In this document: positions 55,033 through 64,000 of the stretch, in pieces
Position numbering within the stretch: the first letter of the stretch is position 1
Layout of the letters: each line of letters opens with the position of its first letter
NCBI GenBank assembly: GCA_029246545.1
Contig: JAQWMX010000021.1
Span: 1 to 64,000 of the forward strand
DNA length: 64,000 bases
Origin: Gammaproteobacteria bacterium
GTDB lineage: Bacteria; Pseudomonadota; Gammaproteobacteria; Pseudomonadales; Pseudohongiellaceae
Direction of reading: 5' to 3'
Notes under the pieces: generated by a model
Told to the model about the DNA's origin: nothing
Seen by the model: the letters and a program-made list of their open reading frames with translations, nothing else
The model's database searches: none
Translations under genes and position numbers: made by a program

Positions 55033-55057
55033 GTTCTTTCTAGTTAGGAGAAAGAAC
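55033..55057. terminator. Hairpin after DUF3501
   Basis: GTTCTTTCT (55033-55041), loop AGTTAGG, AGAAAGAAC (55049-55057), a perfect nine-pair stem. Upstream, TTCTTTCTACTG is repeated in tandem (about 55010-55033). There is no T tail, so termination strength is doubtful. Confidence 0.4.
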
Positions 55058-55062
55058 TCAAC

Positions 55063-55632
55063 CTATCGCTCTAGCGCCACTCGAATGCCCCGACCCTGAC
55101 CGCGATCCCGATCAACATCAAGAGCCCTAAGAGTTATGGTTCCAGTGCGTCCCGTGTTGACTTCAATATTGAAAGGCGTGTCTGGCCAGCGGACTATGGT
55201 AGTTGAATTTGACTCTACAAAGACTCGACCGTCTGCGGCAATTAAGCGGGAGGTGCGCACACTGGGTCTCTGTACCTCGACAATTTGAGCCGTTGGTAAT
55301 ATATCTGAAGTCTCAACCATTAACTGCTGCTCAAGATCAGCGACTTCCGCTTCGAGTTCGGCTTCACGAGAGGCAGGAGCAGTGCTTGTTCTGGTTGATA
55401 CATTGTTTTCAACCACCGGAGAAATGTTTCCAATTGATGCAGTTCCTGGCGGTAGGACTTGATCATAACAGGCAAGTCGGCCAGATAGTCCTTCAACATT
55501 TTGGCAAGTACGAACAGCGTCGATAAGTTCCGAATCTGATTGTGCATGTGCTAATGGCTGCATCAGCCATACCAAAGAAACCATTATGATCCCCAACCCA
55601 ATTTTCTTCTTGTTTGTGTGGTTTGCCTGCAT
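55063..55632 (-). CDS. Exported hypothetical protein with conserved N-terminal Cys pair
   Basis: A 189-residue protein with a signal peptide (about 1-30, ending AHAQS). The mature start CQNVEGLSGRLACYDQVLPP is a motif seen in many periplasmic proteins ('C....D...RLACYD'), likely a disulfide-closed helix pair. A Ser/Thr-rich linker and short coiled coil (EAELEAEVADLEQQL, about 90-104) follow, then a beta-rich tail with RTGTITLRALDVDRDRGQGR. No enzyme motif. Divergent from valS; function unknown. Confidence 0.72.
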   Translation of the reverse strand: MQANHTNKKKIGLGIIMVSLVWLMQPLAHAQSDSELIDAVRTCQNVEGLSGRLACYDQVLPPGTASIGNISPVVENNVSTRTSTAPASREAELEAEVADLEQQLMVETSDILPTAQIVEVQRPSVRTSRLIAADGRVFVESNSTTIVRWPDTPFNIEVNTGRTGTITLRALDVDRDRGQGRGIRVALER

Positions 55633-55951
55633 TGCCTACACGGCTCCTCTGTTTTTAATTATTAATGTGGATTCTAAATGTGTGCGAAGTATAAAACCCT
55701 TTTTTCTACTAAGCCAGTCTGATTTTTTCTTTAACTTAGACTGTTAATTTTCAATTCATCTAATTCTTTTTTACAAAATTAGAAATTTGTTTATAAACCT
55801 TAAGGCCCTAACTAATAACTCACTGAGAGCTTCTGCTTTTTCTCTCAATCAGTCTAATTTTAGATCTAAGTTGCCACAAAGAATATTCACGCTTGGGCTG
55901 TCATCAGCAACCCGCTATAATATACGGCTTTCTTACAAGCTGTATGCAGTA

Positions 55952-58738
55952 ATGGATAAGACCTACCAACCCAAACAAATTGAAGCCTCTTGGTATAAAA
56001 CCTGGGAAGAGCGTGGCTATTTCACGCCTTCTGGCCAAGGTGATGCTTATTGCATCATGATTCCGCCGCCGAATGTCACCGGTAGTCTGCATATGGGGCA
56101 TGGTTTTCAGCAATCCATTATGGATTCCTTGACGCGTTATCAACGTATGCAAGGCAAAAATACTTTATGGCAAGTTGGGACTGACCATGCCGGCATTGCT
56201 ACTCAGATGGTTGTTGAAAGACAGTTACAAGCTAAAGAGCAAACCAAACATGATCTTGGTCGTGAAAAATTTGTCGATAAAGTGTGGGAATGGAAAGAGC
56301 AGTCAGGTAATACCATTACCCAACAAATGCGTCGACTTGGCGTATCTGCGGATTGGAGTCGACAACGTTTTACTATGGATGACGGCCTTTCTGCCGCTGT
56401 AGAAGAAGTCTTTATTCGACTCTATGACGAAGGGTTAATTTACCGTGGTAATCGCTTAGTAAACTGGGACCCAAAACTACACACTGCTATTTCTGACCTC
56501 GAAGTTATCAATGAAGAAGAAGATGGCTCCTTTTGGTATTTTCGTTACCCTTTAGCCGATAGTGCTTTAACAGCCGACGGTAAAGAGCATATCGTTATTG
56601 CAACAACACGACCTGAAACCATGTTGGGTGATTCAGCGTTGGCTGTGCACCCTGAAGATGAGCGCTATATAAATTTAATTGGTAAGTTTGTTGAACTGCC
56701 ATTATGTGATCGTAAAATTCCAATCATAGCTGACGATTATGTCGACCCTGAATTTGGTACAGGCTGTGTAAAGATCACACCAGCACATGACTATAACGAT
56801 TACGAAGTGGGCAAACGCCACGACTTACCCTTGATCAACATCCTTACTGATGAAGCAGCTCTTAATGAAAATACTCCTAGTGCTTATCAGGGCATGGATC
56901 GTTTTGATGCACGTAAACAAATAATTAAAGATATAGAAGCTGCTGGTTTATTAGAGAAAATAGAACCGCATAAATTAAAAGTGCCCAGAGGCGACCGCAG
57001 TGGTGTAGTAATAGAACCGTATCTGACGAACCAGTGGTATGTTGCTATTGAAGAGCTAGCTAAGCCTGCTATTGCTGCCGTCGAGAATGGCGATATTGAA
57101 TTCGTGCCTAAGAATTGGGAAAACACTTATTTCTCTTGGATGAGAGACATTCAAGACTGGTGTATTAGTCGTCAACTATGGTGGGGGCATCGCATTCCTG
57201 CTTGGTATGACAACGATGGCAACATCTATGTCAGCCAAAATGAAGCAGCTGTACGTAAAAAATATAAATTAGATGACACACTTGAATTAACACAAGATGC
57301 TGATGTATTAGATACCTGGTTCTCTTCTGCCTTATGGACTTTCTCAACTCTAGGGTGGCCCGAAGACACAGAAGATTTTAAAACATTCCACCCTACTGAT
57401 GTGTTGGTAACCGGTTTCGATATAATTTTCTTCTGGGTTGCTCGCATGATTATGATGACCCTAAAGTTCACCGGCCAGATTCCATTCCGTAAAGTTTATA
57501 TCACAGGGCTAATTCGCGACAGCGAAGGCCAGAAAATGTCTAAGTCAAAGGGTAATGTACTTGACCCGATCGATTTGATTGACGGCATCGAACTCGATTC
57601 TTTGTTAGCCAAACAAACCGATAGCATGATGCAGCCAAAACTGGCAAAAAAAATTGAAAAAGCCACAAGTAAAAACTTTCCTGAAGGAATTGCTGCGCAT
57701 GGTACTGACGCATTACGTTATACCTTTTATTCTTTAGCCAGTACTGGCCGTGATATTAATTTTGATATGGGGCGCATGGAAGGCTTCCGTAATTTCTGCA
57801 ACAAAATATGGAATGCATCACGTTACGTCTTCATGAATACCGAAGAGCAGATTCCAACTAAACCTGAAAAGCTTGAAGATTATTCTCAAGCCGATTTATG
57901 GATACAGTCTTGCTTTCAAAAGACCTTAGATAAGGTCGAACAAGGTATGGAAACTTACCGCTTCGATCTAGTTAGTCAGGCTATTTATGATTTCTTTTGG
58001 AATGAATACTGTGATTGGTATCTAGAATTATCGAAACCTGTGCTTTGGGATGACTCTTCTGCCTCAGAAGCACAGAAGAATGCCACACGTTATACCTTAT
58101 TAAATATACTTGAACAGAGCCTGCGTCTAGCCCACCCTTTCCTACCTTTTATTACTGAAGAAATTTGGCAAAAAGTAGCGCCTATGCTCAATATTGAAGG
58201 TGAATCTATTATGTTGCAGCCTTATCCGGCTCAAGACAGTTCATTGATAGATGCCGGCGTTGATGCTGAAATTGAATGGGTTAAGGCCGTTATTGTTGCC
58301 ATCAGAAACATCCGCGGTGAAATGAATATATCGCCAGCCAAAGCCATCCCTGTGATGTTAAGCAAAGGAAGCAACTCAGATCTTAACTATTTAAAATCAA
58401 ACACTCAGTTTTTAAGTAAACTAGCCAAGCTTGAATCGATTAACTGGTTAGACAAACCAGAAGATGCGCCTCTGGCATCTACACAGTTAGTTGGTGATAT
58501 GGAAGTACTTGTTCCTATGGCTGGATTAATAGATTTAGATGCTGAAATAGAGCGATTGAATAAGGAAATAGGCAAGTTGGACATTGAGATTAAGAAACTC
58601 TCTGGCAAACTTGGGAATGAAAAGTTTGTAGCGAATGCGCCTGTCGATGTCGTCAATAAAGAAAAAGAAAAACTAGCAAAAGCTGAAAGCTCACTGAAGC
58701 AACTGAAAGAGCAGCTGGTAAAAATTCAGAGCCTTTAA
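55952..58738 (+). CDS. valS: Valyl-tRNA synthetase
   Basis: Class I aminoacyl-tRNA synthetase, 928 residues from ATG 55952. HIGH motif as [13 protein letters not shown] near residue 48, editing domain (about 190-340) with [23 protein letters not shown] motif in [18 protein letters not shown] near 530, anticodon-binding domain and the C-terminal ValS coiled coil ([20 protein letters not shown]). The frame is open upstream to 55787, but those 55 residues are not conserved in type. Normally directly after holC; here separated from it. Confidence 0.96.
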   Translation: MDKTYQPKQIEASWYKTWEERGYFTPSGQGDAYCIMIPPPNVTGSLHMGHGFQQSIMDSLTRYQRMQGKNTLWQVGTDHAGIATQMVVERQLQAKEQTKHDLGREKFVDKVWEWKEQSGNTITQQMRRLGVSADWSRQRFTMDDGLSAAVEEVFIRLYDEGLIYRGNRLVNWDPKLHTAISDLEVINEEEDGSFWYFRYPLADSALTADGKEHIVIATTRPETMLGDSALAVHPEDERYINLIGKFVELPLCDRKIPIIADDYVDPEFGTGCVKITPAHDYNDYEVGKRHDLPLINILTDEAALNENTPSAYQGMDRFDARKQIIKDIEAAGLLEKIEPHKLKVPRGDRSGVVIEPYLTNQWYVAIEELAKPAIAAVENGDIEFVPKNWENTYFSWMRDIQDWCISRQLWWGHRIPAWYDNDGNIYVSQNEAAVRKKYKLDDTLELTQDADVLDTWFSSALWTFSTLGWPEDTEDFKTFHPTDVLVTGFDIIFFWVARMIMMTLKFTGQIPFRKVYITGLIRDSEGQKMSKSKGNVLDPIDLIDGIELDSLLAKQTDSMMQPKLAKKIEKATSKNFPEGIAAHGTDALRYTFYSLASTGRDINFDMGRMEGFRNFCNKIWNASRYVFMNTEEQIPTKPEKLEDYSQADLWIQSCFQKTLDKVEQGMETYRFDLVSQAIYDFFWNEYCDWYLELSKPVLWDDSSASEAQKNATRYTLLNILEQSLRLAHPFLPFITEEIWQKVAPMLNIEGESIMLQPYPAQDSSLIDAGVDAEIEWVKAVIVAIRNIRGEMNISPAKAIPVMLSKGSNSDLNYLKSNTQFLSKLAKLESINWLDKPEDAPLASTQLVGDMEVLVPMAGLIDLDAEIERLNKEIGKLDIEIKKLSGKLGNEKFVANAPVDVVNKEKEKLAKAESSLKQLKEQLVKIQSL

Positions 58739-58793
58739 AAAAGCGCTCACATTATCAATAAGCAGCTAAATTAACTTTTATTTATAGACCACC

Positions 58794-58915
58794 TTAGCGT
58801 TATGAGCAAAGCTAAGACGAGGCGCCAGCATAATTTAATGAAGGCGCTTACACGACCAGTAAGTAACTGAATTAAATTATGCTGGTAACGAAGTATTAGT
58901 GAGCGCAATAGCTAA
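58794..58915. repeat. Imperfect palindromic repeat element, copy B
   Basis: A 122-base nested hairpin: TTAGC (58794-58798) with GCTAA (58911-58915); perfect 15-base arms CCAGCATAATTTAAT (58825-58839) and ATTAAATTATGCTGG (58871-58885); inner CTTAC/GTAAG hairpin in the loop. Shared with copy A: CGAGGC before the left arm, the inner hairpin, CTGA before the right arm, and AACGA-GT after it. Arms differ between copies but remain complementary. It ends three bases from the yeiP stop. Confidence 0.78.
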
Positions 58916-58917
58916 GC

Positions 58918-59484
58918 TCAGGCGCGGGACATGAATTTGCCAGTCTGAGTGTTTATTTTTATAAGCTCACCTTGCTCCAAATACTCCGGCACTTGAACTT
59001 CTAGACCCGTGGTTAGTGTTGCCGGTTTGGTTCTGGCTGATGCAGATGCTCCTTTTATGGCTGGCGGAGTTTCAATAATTTCCATGTTCACTGATTGTGG
59101 CAATTCAACACTGAGTAATTTGTCATCCATAAGCAGAGCAATCATGCCTTCAGTAGTGTCTGTGATATAGCCAAGTTGATCTTCCAATTCAGTCGCACTT
59201 ACTTCGTACTGTGAATAATCTTCTGAATTCATGAAGACAGTATTATCGCCATCTTGATATGAAAACTGTATTGGGACTCTGACGCAATCTGCTTCTTGCA
59301 ACATGTCATCGCCTTTATACGACTCATCAAGTTTTTGTCTAGTTAATAAGTTTGTGAAGCGCACCTTGTATAGGGTAGATGCACCACGAGAAGATGGGCT
59401 CTTTGCTTCCAAAAGCTTAACAGCGTGCGGAATGCCGTTTATTTCTATGACCATCCCTCTTTTTAATTCACTGGCTTTTGGCAT
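58918..59484 (-). CDS. yeiP: Elongation factor P-like protein YeiP
   Basis: EF-P paralogue of 188 residues from ATG 59484 (MPKASELKRG). It has the EF-P KOW-like domain with KSPSSRGASTLYKVRF near residue 30; the modified Lys of EF-P is Arg here, typical of YeiP. OB domains follow with FMNSEDYSQYEVSATELEDQ, and the conserved IIETPPAIKGASASARTKPA near 140 then TTGLEVQVPEYLEQGELIKI. It relieves ribosome stalling on particular motifs in E. coli. Single gene. Confidence 0.94.
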   Translation of the reverse strand: MPKASELKRGMVIEINGIPHAVKLLEAKSPSSRGASTLYKVRFTNLLTRQKLDESYKGDDMLQEADCVRVPIQFSYQDGDNTVFMNSEDYSQYEVSATELEDQLGYITDTTEGMIALLMDDKLLSVELPQSVNMEIIETPPAIKGASASARTKPATLTTGLEVQVPEYLEQGELIKINTQTGKFMSRA

Positions 59485-59741
59485 CTGGCGCACTCTCCGA
59501 TTGCTACTTTAAGCATAACTTAGTCTGTTATACCCAATTCTGGTCTTAAAAAGCCAAAGTGTAGGTATTTCGGGGGATTCTACCATATAGGCACTATGAA
59601 ACTTTAACCCGATCAATGATTAATGTTATTATCCCTGCGCTATTTCAGAGCGCTTTTTCATTACTTTATTTTACTTTTTTTCGCACTGAAATAATTTTGA
59701 TAACAATTTCTTTAGTCTACAAACAGAGACAACTTTCTATC

Positions 59742-60167
59742 ATGAATATTAAAATTTTTATTGCTTCTTTCATTGTTGCCGTAATACTCAGTTTACTTGC
59801 ATACCTTGTTGATCTTGGCAGCTTTTTCCCACCACTAATTGCCTTTTTCTGTATCGCCCTCATTAGTGGTTGCTTAACAACTTTTTGGATAATTCGTCCT
59901 CGCTCTGAACCTTCAGCAAAAAAACAAAAACGCAGCCGGAAATCTAAAAAAAATCTTGGGCCAAAAGAAGTTGGCTCAGTGAAATGGTTTAGTGCCAGTA
60001 AAGGCTATGGATTTGTCACGCGCGAAAGTGGCGAAGATATCTTTGTTCATTTTCGATCTATCATAGGCAAAGGCCATCGTATTTTGCAACAAGGTGACAA
60101 AGTAGAGTTTGCAGTCACCACTGGGGATAAGGGTTTACAGGCTGAAGACGTCAGCTCTATTAAATAA
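59742..60167 (+). CDS. Membrane-anchored cold-shock domain protein
   Basis: A 141-residue protein from ATG 59742. Two hydrophobic helices (about 3-25 and 32-55) precede a basic linker (KKQKRSRKSKKNLG), then a complete cold-shock domain: GSVKWFSASKGYGFVTRESG with RNP1, and DIFVHFRSIIGKGHRILQQG with RNP2. The domain should bind single-stranded RNA or DNA at the inner membrane face. The frame is open upstream to 59616, but that part has no ribosome site. A hairpin AAATAAGC/GCTTATTT (60162-60180) overlaps its stop. Confidence 0.85.
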   Translation: MNIKIFIASFIVAVILSLLAYLVDLGSFFPPLIAFFCIALISGCLTTFWIIRPRSEPSAKKQKRSRKSKKNLGPKEVGSVKWFSASKGYGFVTRESGEDIFVHFRSIIGKGHRILQQGDKVEFAVTTGDKGLQAEDVSSIK

Positions 60168-60209
60168 GCAAAGCTTATTTAGTTTAAAGGCTCAGTCTAA
60201 TAGAAGGGC

Positions 60210-60413
60210 TTAGTAATGTGGCGGCTTTTCGTCTTGCTCCGACCCTGCCATTAGCGGCGCTTCAACTTCATTGAGCCTGTCCTCATACAGCTTAATTTGT
60301 GCTTGCAAGCGGTCTATTTGCTGCTGCTGGCTGACCAAGGCATCGTTTAATTCAGCCAAGGTTTGTTCTTGAAAGGCAAGTTTACTTTGGAGTTCTATTA
60401 ATTCGTCTTGCAT
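60210..60413 (-). CDS. slyX: SlyX family protein
   Basis: A 67-residue coiled-coil protein. DELIELQSKLAFQEQTLAEL and NDALVSQQQQIDRLQAQIKL form the heptads, followed by YEDRLNEVEA and the typical PPHY C-terminus of SlyX. Function not established. Single gene, divergent from the desaturase gene. Confidence 0.92.
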   Translation of the reverse strand: MQDELIELQSKLAFQEQTLAELNDALVSQQQQIDRLQAQIKLYEDRLNEVEAPLMAGSEQDEKPPHY

Positions 60414-60515
60414 AGGTCCTCTTTACATTTTGACTCAATTAAACCGGGTTTTACACTTGAGTAATATTTGGTTAATAATCTCTTATTAGAATTAAACCAC
60501 GACTTTAAGGTAAGT

Positions 60516-61685
60516 ATGCAGCTCACATCCAAAAAACCACCCATAATCTGGTTAAATCTATTGGTTCTTGGCCTGCCTATCCTCATCGCCTTCACTGTAG
60601 TGCCTTGGTATGGCTTTACTTATGGCTATGGTTTATTTGAATGGCTGTGGTTCATTATTCTTATGACATTCTGTGAAATGTCGATCACAGCTGGTTACCA
60701 CCGCCTCTGGTCACACAAAGCTTATCAAGCCCACCCTGTACTTAAAGTGATTTTTGCTCTTGGGGGCGCCTGCGCTTTACAAAATCACTGCATAGTCTGG
60801 GCTTCCGATCATCGCCGTCACCATTTGCATGTAGATGATAATGAAAAAGACCCTTATTCAGTCAAACTTGGTTTTTGGTATTCTCATTTTGGCTGGATGA
60901 TCCGTGAATACGAAAGCGTCAAAGATGACTTAACAAATGTAGATGACTTATTTAACGAACCTGTTTTAGTTTGGCAAAAAACATATTATCTACCTTTAAC
61001 ATTGCTGATGAATCTAGGCCTACCTTTATTACTGGGTTATATAAACGGTGATATTTGGGGAGCTTTGTTATTACTTGGATTCCTACGGTTGGTTTTAAGC
61101 CAGCATTTCACTTATTTAATAAATTCTGCCGCACATATGTGGGGTTCACGCCAATACGACCCTAATCAGACAGCCCGTGATAACAGCTTTATAGCGCTAT
61201 TAACTTATGGTGAGGGTTACCACAATTATCATCATGCCTTCGCCTGGGATTACCGAAACGGCATAAAGTGGTATCACTATGATCCAACTAAATGGTTTAT
61301 AAAAGCCTGCTCTTGGGTAAAGTTGACCTCTAATTTACGAGCCTGCTCTAGTTGGCGTCAGGAACTTACACGAGTGGAAGTGCAATACCAGAGCGCCTTG
61401 GTCAACTGTGAAAAAGTAATAGACCCAGCATTTCTGCGCAATCGACTTGAGTCAGAATATCAAACCCTTTTGCAAACCTTGAATCATTGGGCGGATCTCA
61501 AGCAGCAATGGTATGAAAAAAATTCAAAGAACCTTCAAGATAAAATTCATGAGATAGATGCAGCTCACATTCAACAAAGTTATAACGAACTAAAAACCCG
61601 CCTGCGAGCCCAGCGCAAAAGCTGGAAAGCACTACTGCAAGATTTCTCGAACCTAGCAGACTCGTCGCAACCTCAAGCAAACTAA
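60516..61685 (+). CDS. Acyl-CoA/stearoyl-CoA delta-9 desaturase-like fatty acid desaturase
   Basis: Membrane diiron desaturase of 389 residues from ATG 60516 (AAGG upstream). The three His boxes are present: HRLWSH near 61, HRRHH near 98 and HNYHH near 237, in the order and spacing of DesC/SCD-type enzymes. Four membrane helices surround them. The C-terminal 120 residues are an unusual long helical extension (LNHWADLKQQWYEKNSKNLQ, SYNELKTRLRAQRKSWKALL), as found in some marine gammaproteobacteria. It probably introduces a cis double bond to keep membranes fluid. Six bases before miaE. Confidence 0.93.
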   Translation: MQLTSKKPPIIWLNLLVLGLPILIAFTVVPWYGFTYGYGLFEWLWFIILMTFCEMSITAGYHRLWSHKAYQAHPVLKVIFALGGACALQNHCIVWASDHRRHHLHVDDNEKDPYSVKLGFWYSHFGWMIREYESVKDDLTNVDDLFNEPVLVWQKTYYLPLTLLMNLGLPLLLGYINGDIWGALLLLGFLRLVLSQHFTYLINSAAHMWGSRQYDPNQTARDNSFIALLTYGEGYHNYHHAFAWDYRNGIKWYHYDPTKWFIKACSWVKLTSNLRACSSWRQELTRVEVQYQSALVNCEKVIDPAFLRNRLESEYQTLLQTLNHWADLKQQWYEKNSKNLQDKIHEIDAAHIQQSYNELKTRLRAQRKSWKALLQDFSNLADSSQPQAN

Positions 61686-61691
61686 GAATTC

Positions 61692-62267
61692 ATGGACTTC
61701 AAGCTAAAATACAGTAGCTCTAAAGCCTGGTTGGATGCAGTAATCGGCAATTTCGACCAATTTTTGGTTGACCATGCCAGTTGTGAGAAAAAAGCTTCTG
61801 GTATGGCTATCTCTATGATCTCTCATTACCCCGATAAACCTATTCTAGTTAAAGCCATGTTAGATCTGGCAATCGAAGAATTGAGTCACTTTCGTGATGT
61901 GATGGCTTTGCTAATTAACAAAGGCTTACAATCTGGCGCAGACCACAAAGACGCCTACGTTAATCAGTTACATAAAGCCATGGGCAAGGGTACTGAGGCC
62001 TATCTACTAGATAGATTATTAATTGCCAGCATTGTTGAAGCGCGTGGAGCAGAACGCTTCGGAATGATAGCTGAAGCCTTACCAAACGGGAGTTTAAAGA
62101 CATTCTATACTTCAATTGCTGAGTCTGAACATAAACACTATTTGCTGTTTCTATCACTTGCAGACCAACATTGTGATTCAAAAAAGATAATTCCTAGACT
62201 TGATGGATTATTAGATATTGAAGCCGATATAATTCAAAAACTACCGCTAAGGCCTACTTTGCACTAA
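61692..62267 (+). CDS. miaE: tRNA-(ms2io6A)-hydroxylase MiaE
   Basis: Diiron monooxygenase hydroxylating the isopentenyl group of ms2i6A37 in tRNA. The 191 residues begin FKLKYSSSKAWLDAVIGNFD and DHASCEKKASGMAISMISHY; diiron ligands appear in AIEELSHFRDVMALLINKGL, LLIASIVEARGAERFGMIAE and ESEHKHYLLFLSLADQH. Normal length. Directly follows the desaturase gene with a six-base gap, so both oxygen-dependent diiron enzymes are probably co-transcribed. Confidence 0.95.
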   Translation: MDFKLKYSSSKAWLDAVIGNFDQFLVDHASCEKKASGMAISMISHYPDKPILVKAMLDLAIEELSHFRDVMALLINKGLQSGADHKDAYVNQLHKAMGKGTEAYLLDRLLIASIVEARGAERFGMIAEALPNGSLKTFYTSIAESEHKHYLLFLSLADQHCDSKKIIPRLDGLLDIEADIIQKLPLRPTLH

Positions 62268-62416
62268 GAAATGATGTGTAATTAAAAAACTGCAGTTATA
62301 TCTTGTGGGTAAAAAGCCGCGAGCATTTTGGTCTCTTTATTTTCAGCGCCGCTGTTGTTGGCATACAATATGCAAAGCTTAAGCAAACTTTTTTCTTTAT
62401 GGACGACTAAATCAAT

Positions 62417-63625
62417 ATGCTTCTGAGAATACTTTTACCTATCTTCATTATAATCGGTTCTATTGGGGTTACAGTGGCGCTTGTTTCTAATCGCGAACAG
62501 CCGGCACAAGAAGAATTAACTGAAGCAAGCATTTTAGTTGAAGTAATGCAGCCGCAAGTTGAAGACGCATATATTACTGTTTCCTCTCAAGGCACCGTAG
62601 AACCTCGTACGCGCACCAACTTTGTTTCTGAAGTGTCTGGCCGTGTTATTGAAGTCTCTCCTGCATTTGTCGCAGGTGGTTTTTTTCGAAACGGGGATGT
62701 TTTGTTAAAACTAGATGATCAAAACTATCGAGCAGCTGTTAGTAGGGATGCAGCATCTGTAGCTACTGCTAACAGTCTGCTTGAACAAGAACGTGGGCAG
62801 GTATATGTAGCACAACGTGAATGGTACAGAATGTCAGAACAACAACAAGATCAAATTCGAGCTAAAGACCTGTATCTACGTCAACCCCAACTTGAAGAAG
62901 CTGAAGCAAGATTGGTATCAGCTGAAGCTGATCTGGAAAAGTCTAAAGCTGATTTAGCTAAAACAATGATAGTGGCACCTTATGATGGTTTAGTGTCCGC
63001 AAAAAGCACTGACATTGGTCAATTTGTTAGCGCTGGTTCAGCCATCGCCGACATTTTTGCTATCGACTATGCCGAAGTCAGACTGCCTATACCTGAAAAC
63101 AAAATCCAGTATCTAAACCTACCCTCTTCTGTCAATCGAGCTGGCGATCATGATGATTCTTTAGCCACAAGCTTGGAGGTTGAATTAAGCAGCATGCTTG
63201 GAGACCAGGAATTTCATTGGAATGGCAGACTATCTCGCACTGAAGGAGTTCTTGATACACGGACTAGAGTTTTATTTAGTGTGGTACAGGTAAGCGACCC
63301 CTACAATCTTTATGACAATTTACACCAAGAGCCTTTACTCATTGGTACTTATGTTAATGCTGATATTCAGGGTCAATTATTAGAAGATGTAATAGTACTT
63401 CCCCGTTTTGCCATACAAGCCAATGATTTAGTTTGGGTGGCAGACCAAGAAAATCGTTTGTATGTCCGGACAGTCGAAGTTGTTACCAGTAACGGCGACG
63501 AAATCTATATCAGAGGCGGTCTAGAAGCTGGGGACAGGGTTGTCCTTACGCGTATGGAAAACCCCTTAAATGGCACCTTGGTTGAAACCCAGGTTCAGAA
63601 TAACCCTTTAAATATTCTGAATTAA
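62417..63625 (+). CDS. RND efflux periplasmic adaptor (membrane fusion protein)
   Basis: A 402-residue HlyD/AcrA-type adaptor. N-terminal membrane anchor (about 3-25), then the lipoyl half VSSQGTVEPRTRTNFVSEVS, GGFFRNGDVLLKLDDQNYRA, a helical hairpin (about 95-180), the second lipoyl half MIVAPYDGLVSAKSTDIGQF, and a beta-barrel domain with VIVLPRFAIQANDLVWVADQ. Links the inner membrane RND pump to an outer membrane channel. The pump gene follows after 16 bases. No adjacent regulator is visible. Confidence 0.93.
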   Translation: MLLRILLPIFIIIGSIGVTVALVSNREQPAQEELTEASILVEVMQPQVEDAYITVSSQGTVEPRTRTNFVSEVSGRVIEVSPAFVAGGFFRNGDVLLKLDDQNYRAAVSRDAASVATANSLLEQERGQVYVAQREWYRMSEQQQDQIRAKDLYLRQPQLEEAEARLVSAEADLEKSKADLAKTMIVAPYDGLVSAKSTDIGQFVSAGSAIADIFAIDYAEVRLPIPENKIQYLNLPSSVNRAGDHDDSLATSLEVELSSMLGDQEFHWNGRLSRTEGVLDTRTRVLFSVVQVSDPYNLYDNLHQEPLLIGTYVNADIQGQLLEDVIVLPRFAIQANDLVWVADQENRLYVRTVEVVTSNGDEIYIRGGLEAGDRVVLTRMENPLNGTLVETQVQNNPLNILN

Positions 63626-63641
63626 TAAAGGAGCAAATCAA

Positions 63642-64000
63642 ATGGGGCAACTTGAAAAACAAAATGGTCTAATTTCCTGGTTTGCTCACAACCATGTAGC
63701 AGCAAATTTGATGATGTTAATTATTATCGTTGCCGGAATTTTCTCTGTTATCACTATGTCAAAACGGGCAAATCCCGAGATAGACGTTAATTTCATACAG
63801 GTGAGTATGGTTTACCCCGGCGCCGCCCCGGCTGACGTCGAGAACGGCATTTTGTTACAAATTGAAAGCGCTATGGGAAATGTTGATGGTATTGACATCA
63901 TCCGCTCCACAGCAAATGAAGGTAGTGGCACGGTTTTACTAGAAATCGACGACTCCTATGACATGAATGAAGTCCTAAACGAAGTCAAAAACAATGTAGA
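63642..64000 (+). CDS. RND efflux inner membrane transporter, N-terminal part
   Basis: Cut by the window end. The ATG at 63642 (AAGGAG upstream) starts a protein with GLISWFAHNHVAANLMMLII (first helix, residues 9-28) and VSMVYPGAAPADVENGILLQ, the conserved porter-domain start of AcrB/MexF-like pumps ('YPGASPEEVE'). Proton-driven efflux with the upstream adaptor. The 'HN..AN.LM' start is that of the HAE1-like group seen in marine bacteria; substrate unknown. Confidence 0.93.
   Translation, partial: MGQLEKQNGLISWFAHNHVAANLMMLIIIVAGIFSVITMSKRANPEIDVNFIQVSMVYPGAAPADVENGILLQIESAMGNVDGIDIIRSTANEGSGTVLLEIDDSYDMNEVLNEVKNNV

Noticed and set aside
60162-60180. Hairpin AAATAAGC/GCTTATTT at the cold-shock gene stop
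   Set aside because: AT-rich and overlapping the stop codon, with no T tail. Too weak to call a terminator.

Overview
The window reads as a piece of an AT-rich (roughly 40% GC by eye) gammaproteobacterial chromosome, most likely from a marine heterotroph. The class call rests on lptF-lptG divergent from pepA-holC, valS, yeiP, slyX, miaE and an OxyR with both redox cysteines. I cannot name the genus. No tRNA, rRNA, insertion sequence, prophage or CRISPR array is visible.

Layout. 1-441 looks like a replication origin: three perfect DnaA boxes and an AT-rich tract next to the start of a leftward gene that may be dnaA. 442-6480 holds an orphan modA, a serine hydrolase, a PepSY membrane protein, a truncated gene and a DPP4-like lipoprotein peptidase. 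6788-10617 is a glycerol/glycerophosphodiester block (glpQ, glpK, glpF). 10864-12813 is a convergent pair: a TrpF-like barrel and a GHMP-fold protein resembling beta-ribofuranosylaminobenzene phosphate synthase. 12927-14814 has two gene remnants and an internally duplicated secreted protein. 14954-18515 is a p-cresol methylhydroxylase-like flavoprotein/cytochrome c block with Tat-exported partners. 18699-29810 carries a subtilase, an M48 protease, a TauE permease, two divergent PCuAC-like proteins, BatC-BatD without the rest of the Bat system, a frameshifted EEP nuclease and membrane proteins. 29911-43691 is central metabolism (pckG, a LeuB-family dehydrogenase, crotonase, threonine aldolase, a LeuA/CimA-type synthase) around a MATE pump, a phosphatase and a selenoprotein. 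43881-48274 has a winged-helix regulator operon, an RDD protein and lptGF. pepA-holC is separated from valS by an oxidative-stress block (dehydrogenase, oxyR, rubrerythrin, HdrD-like Fe-S protein, DUF3501). The right end has yeiP, a membrane-anchored cold-shock protein, slyX, a desaturase, miaE and the start of an RND efflux operon.

Main discoveries. (1) The ArsM-like methyltransferase at 37252-38025 is read through an in-frame TGA at 37855-37857. The stop lies where relatives carry a conserved Cys, the frame continues 55 codons with a clear family C-terminus, and a hairpin fitting the bacterial SECIS rules starts right after it. This is a selenoprotein that ordinary annotation would truncate. 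(2) The LeuA/CimA-type synthase is preceded by a complete transcription attenuator: an 18-residue leader peptide with three consecutive Ile codons, an antiterminator arm, and a terminator 20 bases before the start codon. (3) Two ~120-bp imperfect palindromes of one family (42031-42148 and 58794-58915) each end within a few bases of the stop codon of a leftward gene. (4) Two tandem perfect AAAGTACTTT palindromes form a probable operator for the winged-helix regulator operon.

Several genes are decayed: a DUF5916-like fragment, a polysaccharide deacetylase fragment, a GNAT fragment with an internal deletion, and an EEP gene with two opposite one-base slips in homopolymers. The last may be assembly error rather than biology.
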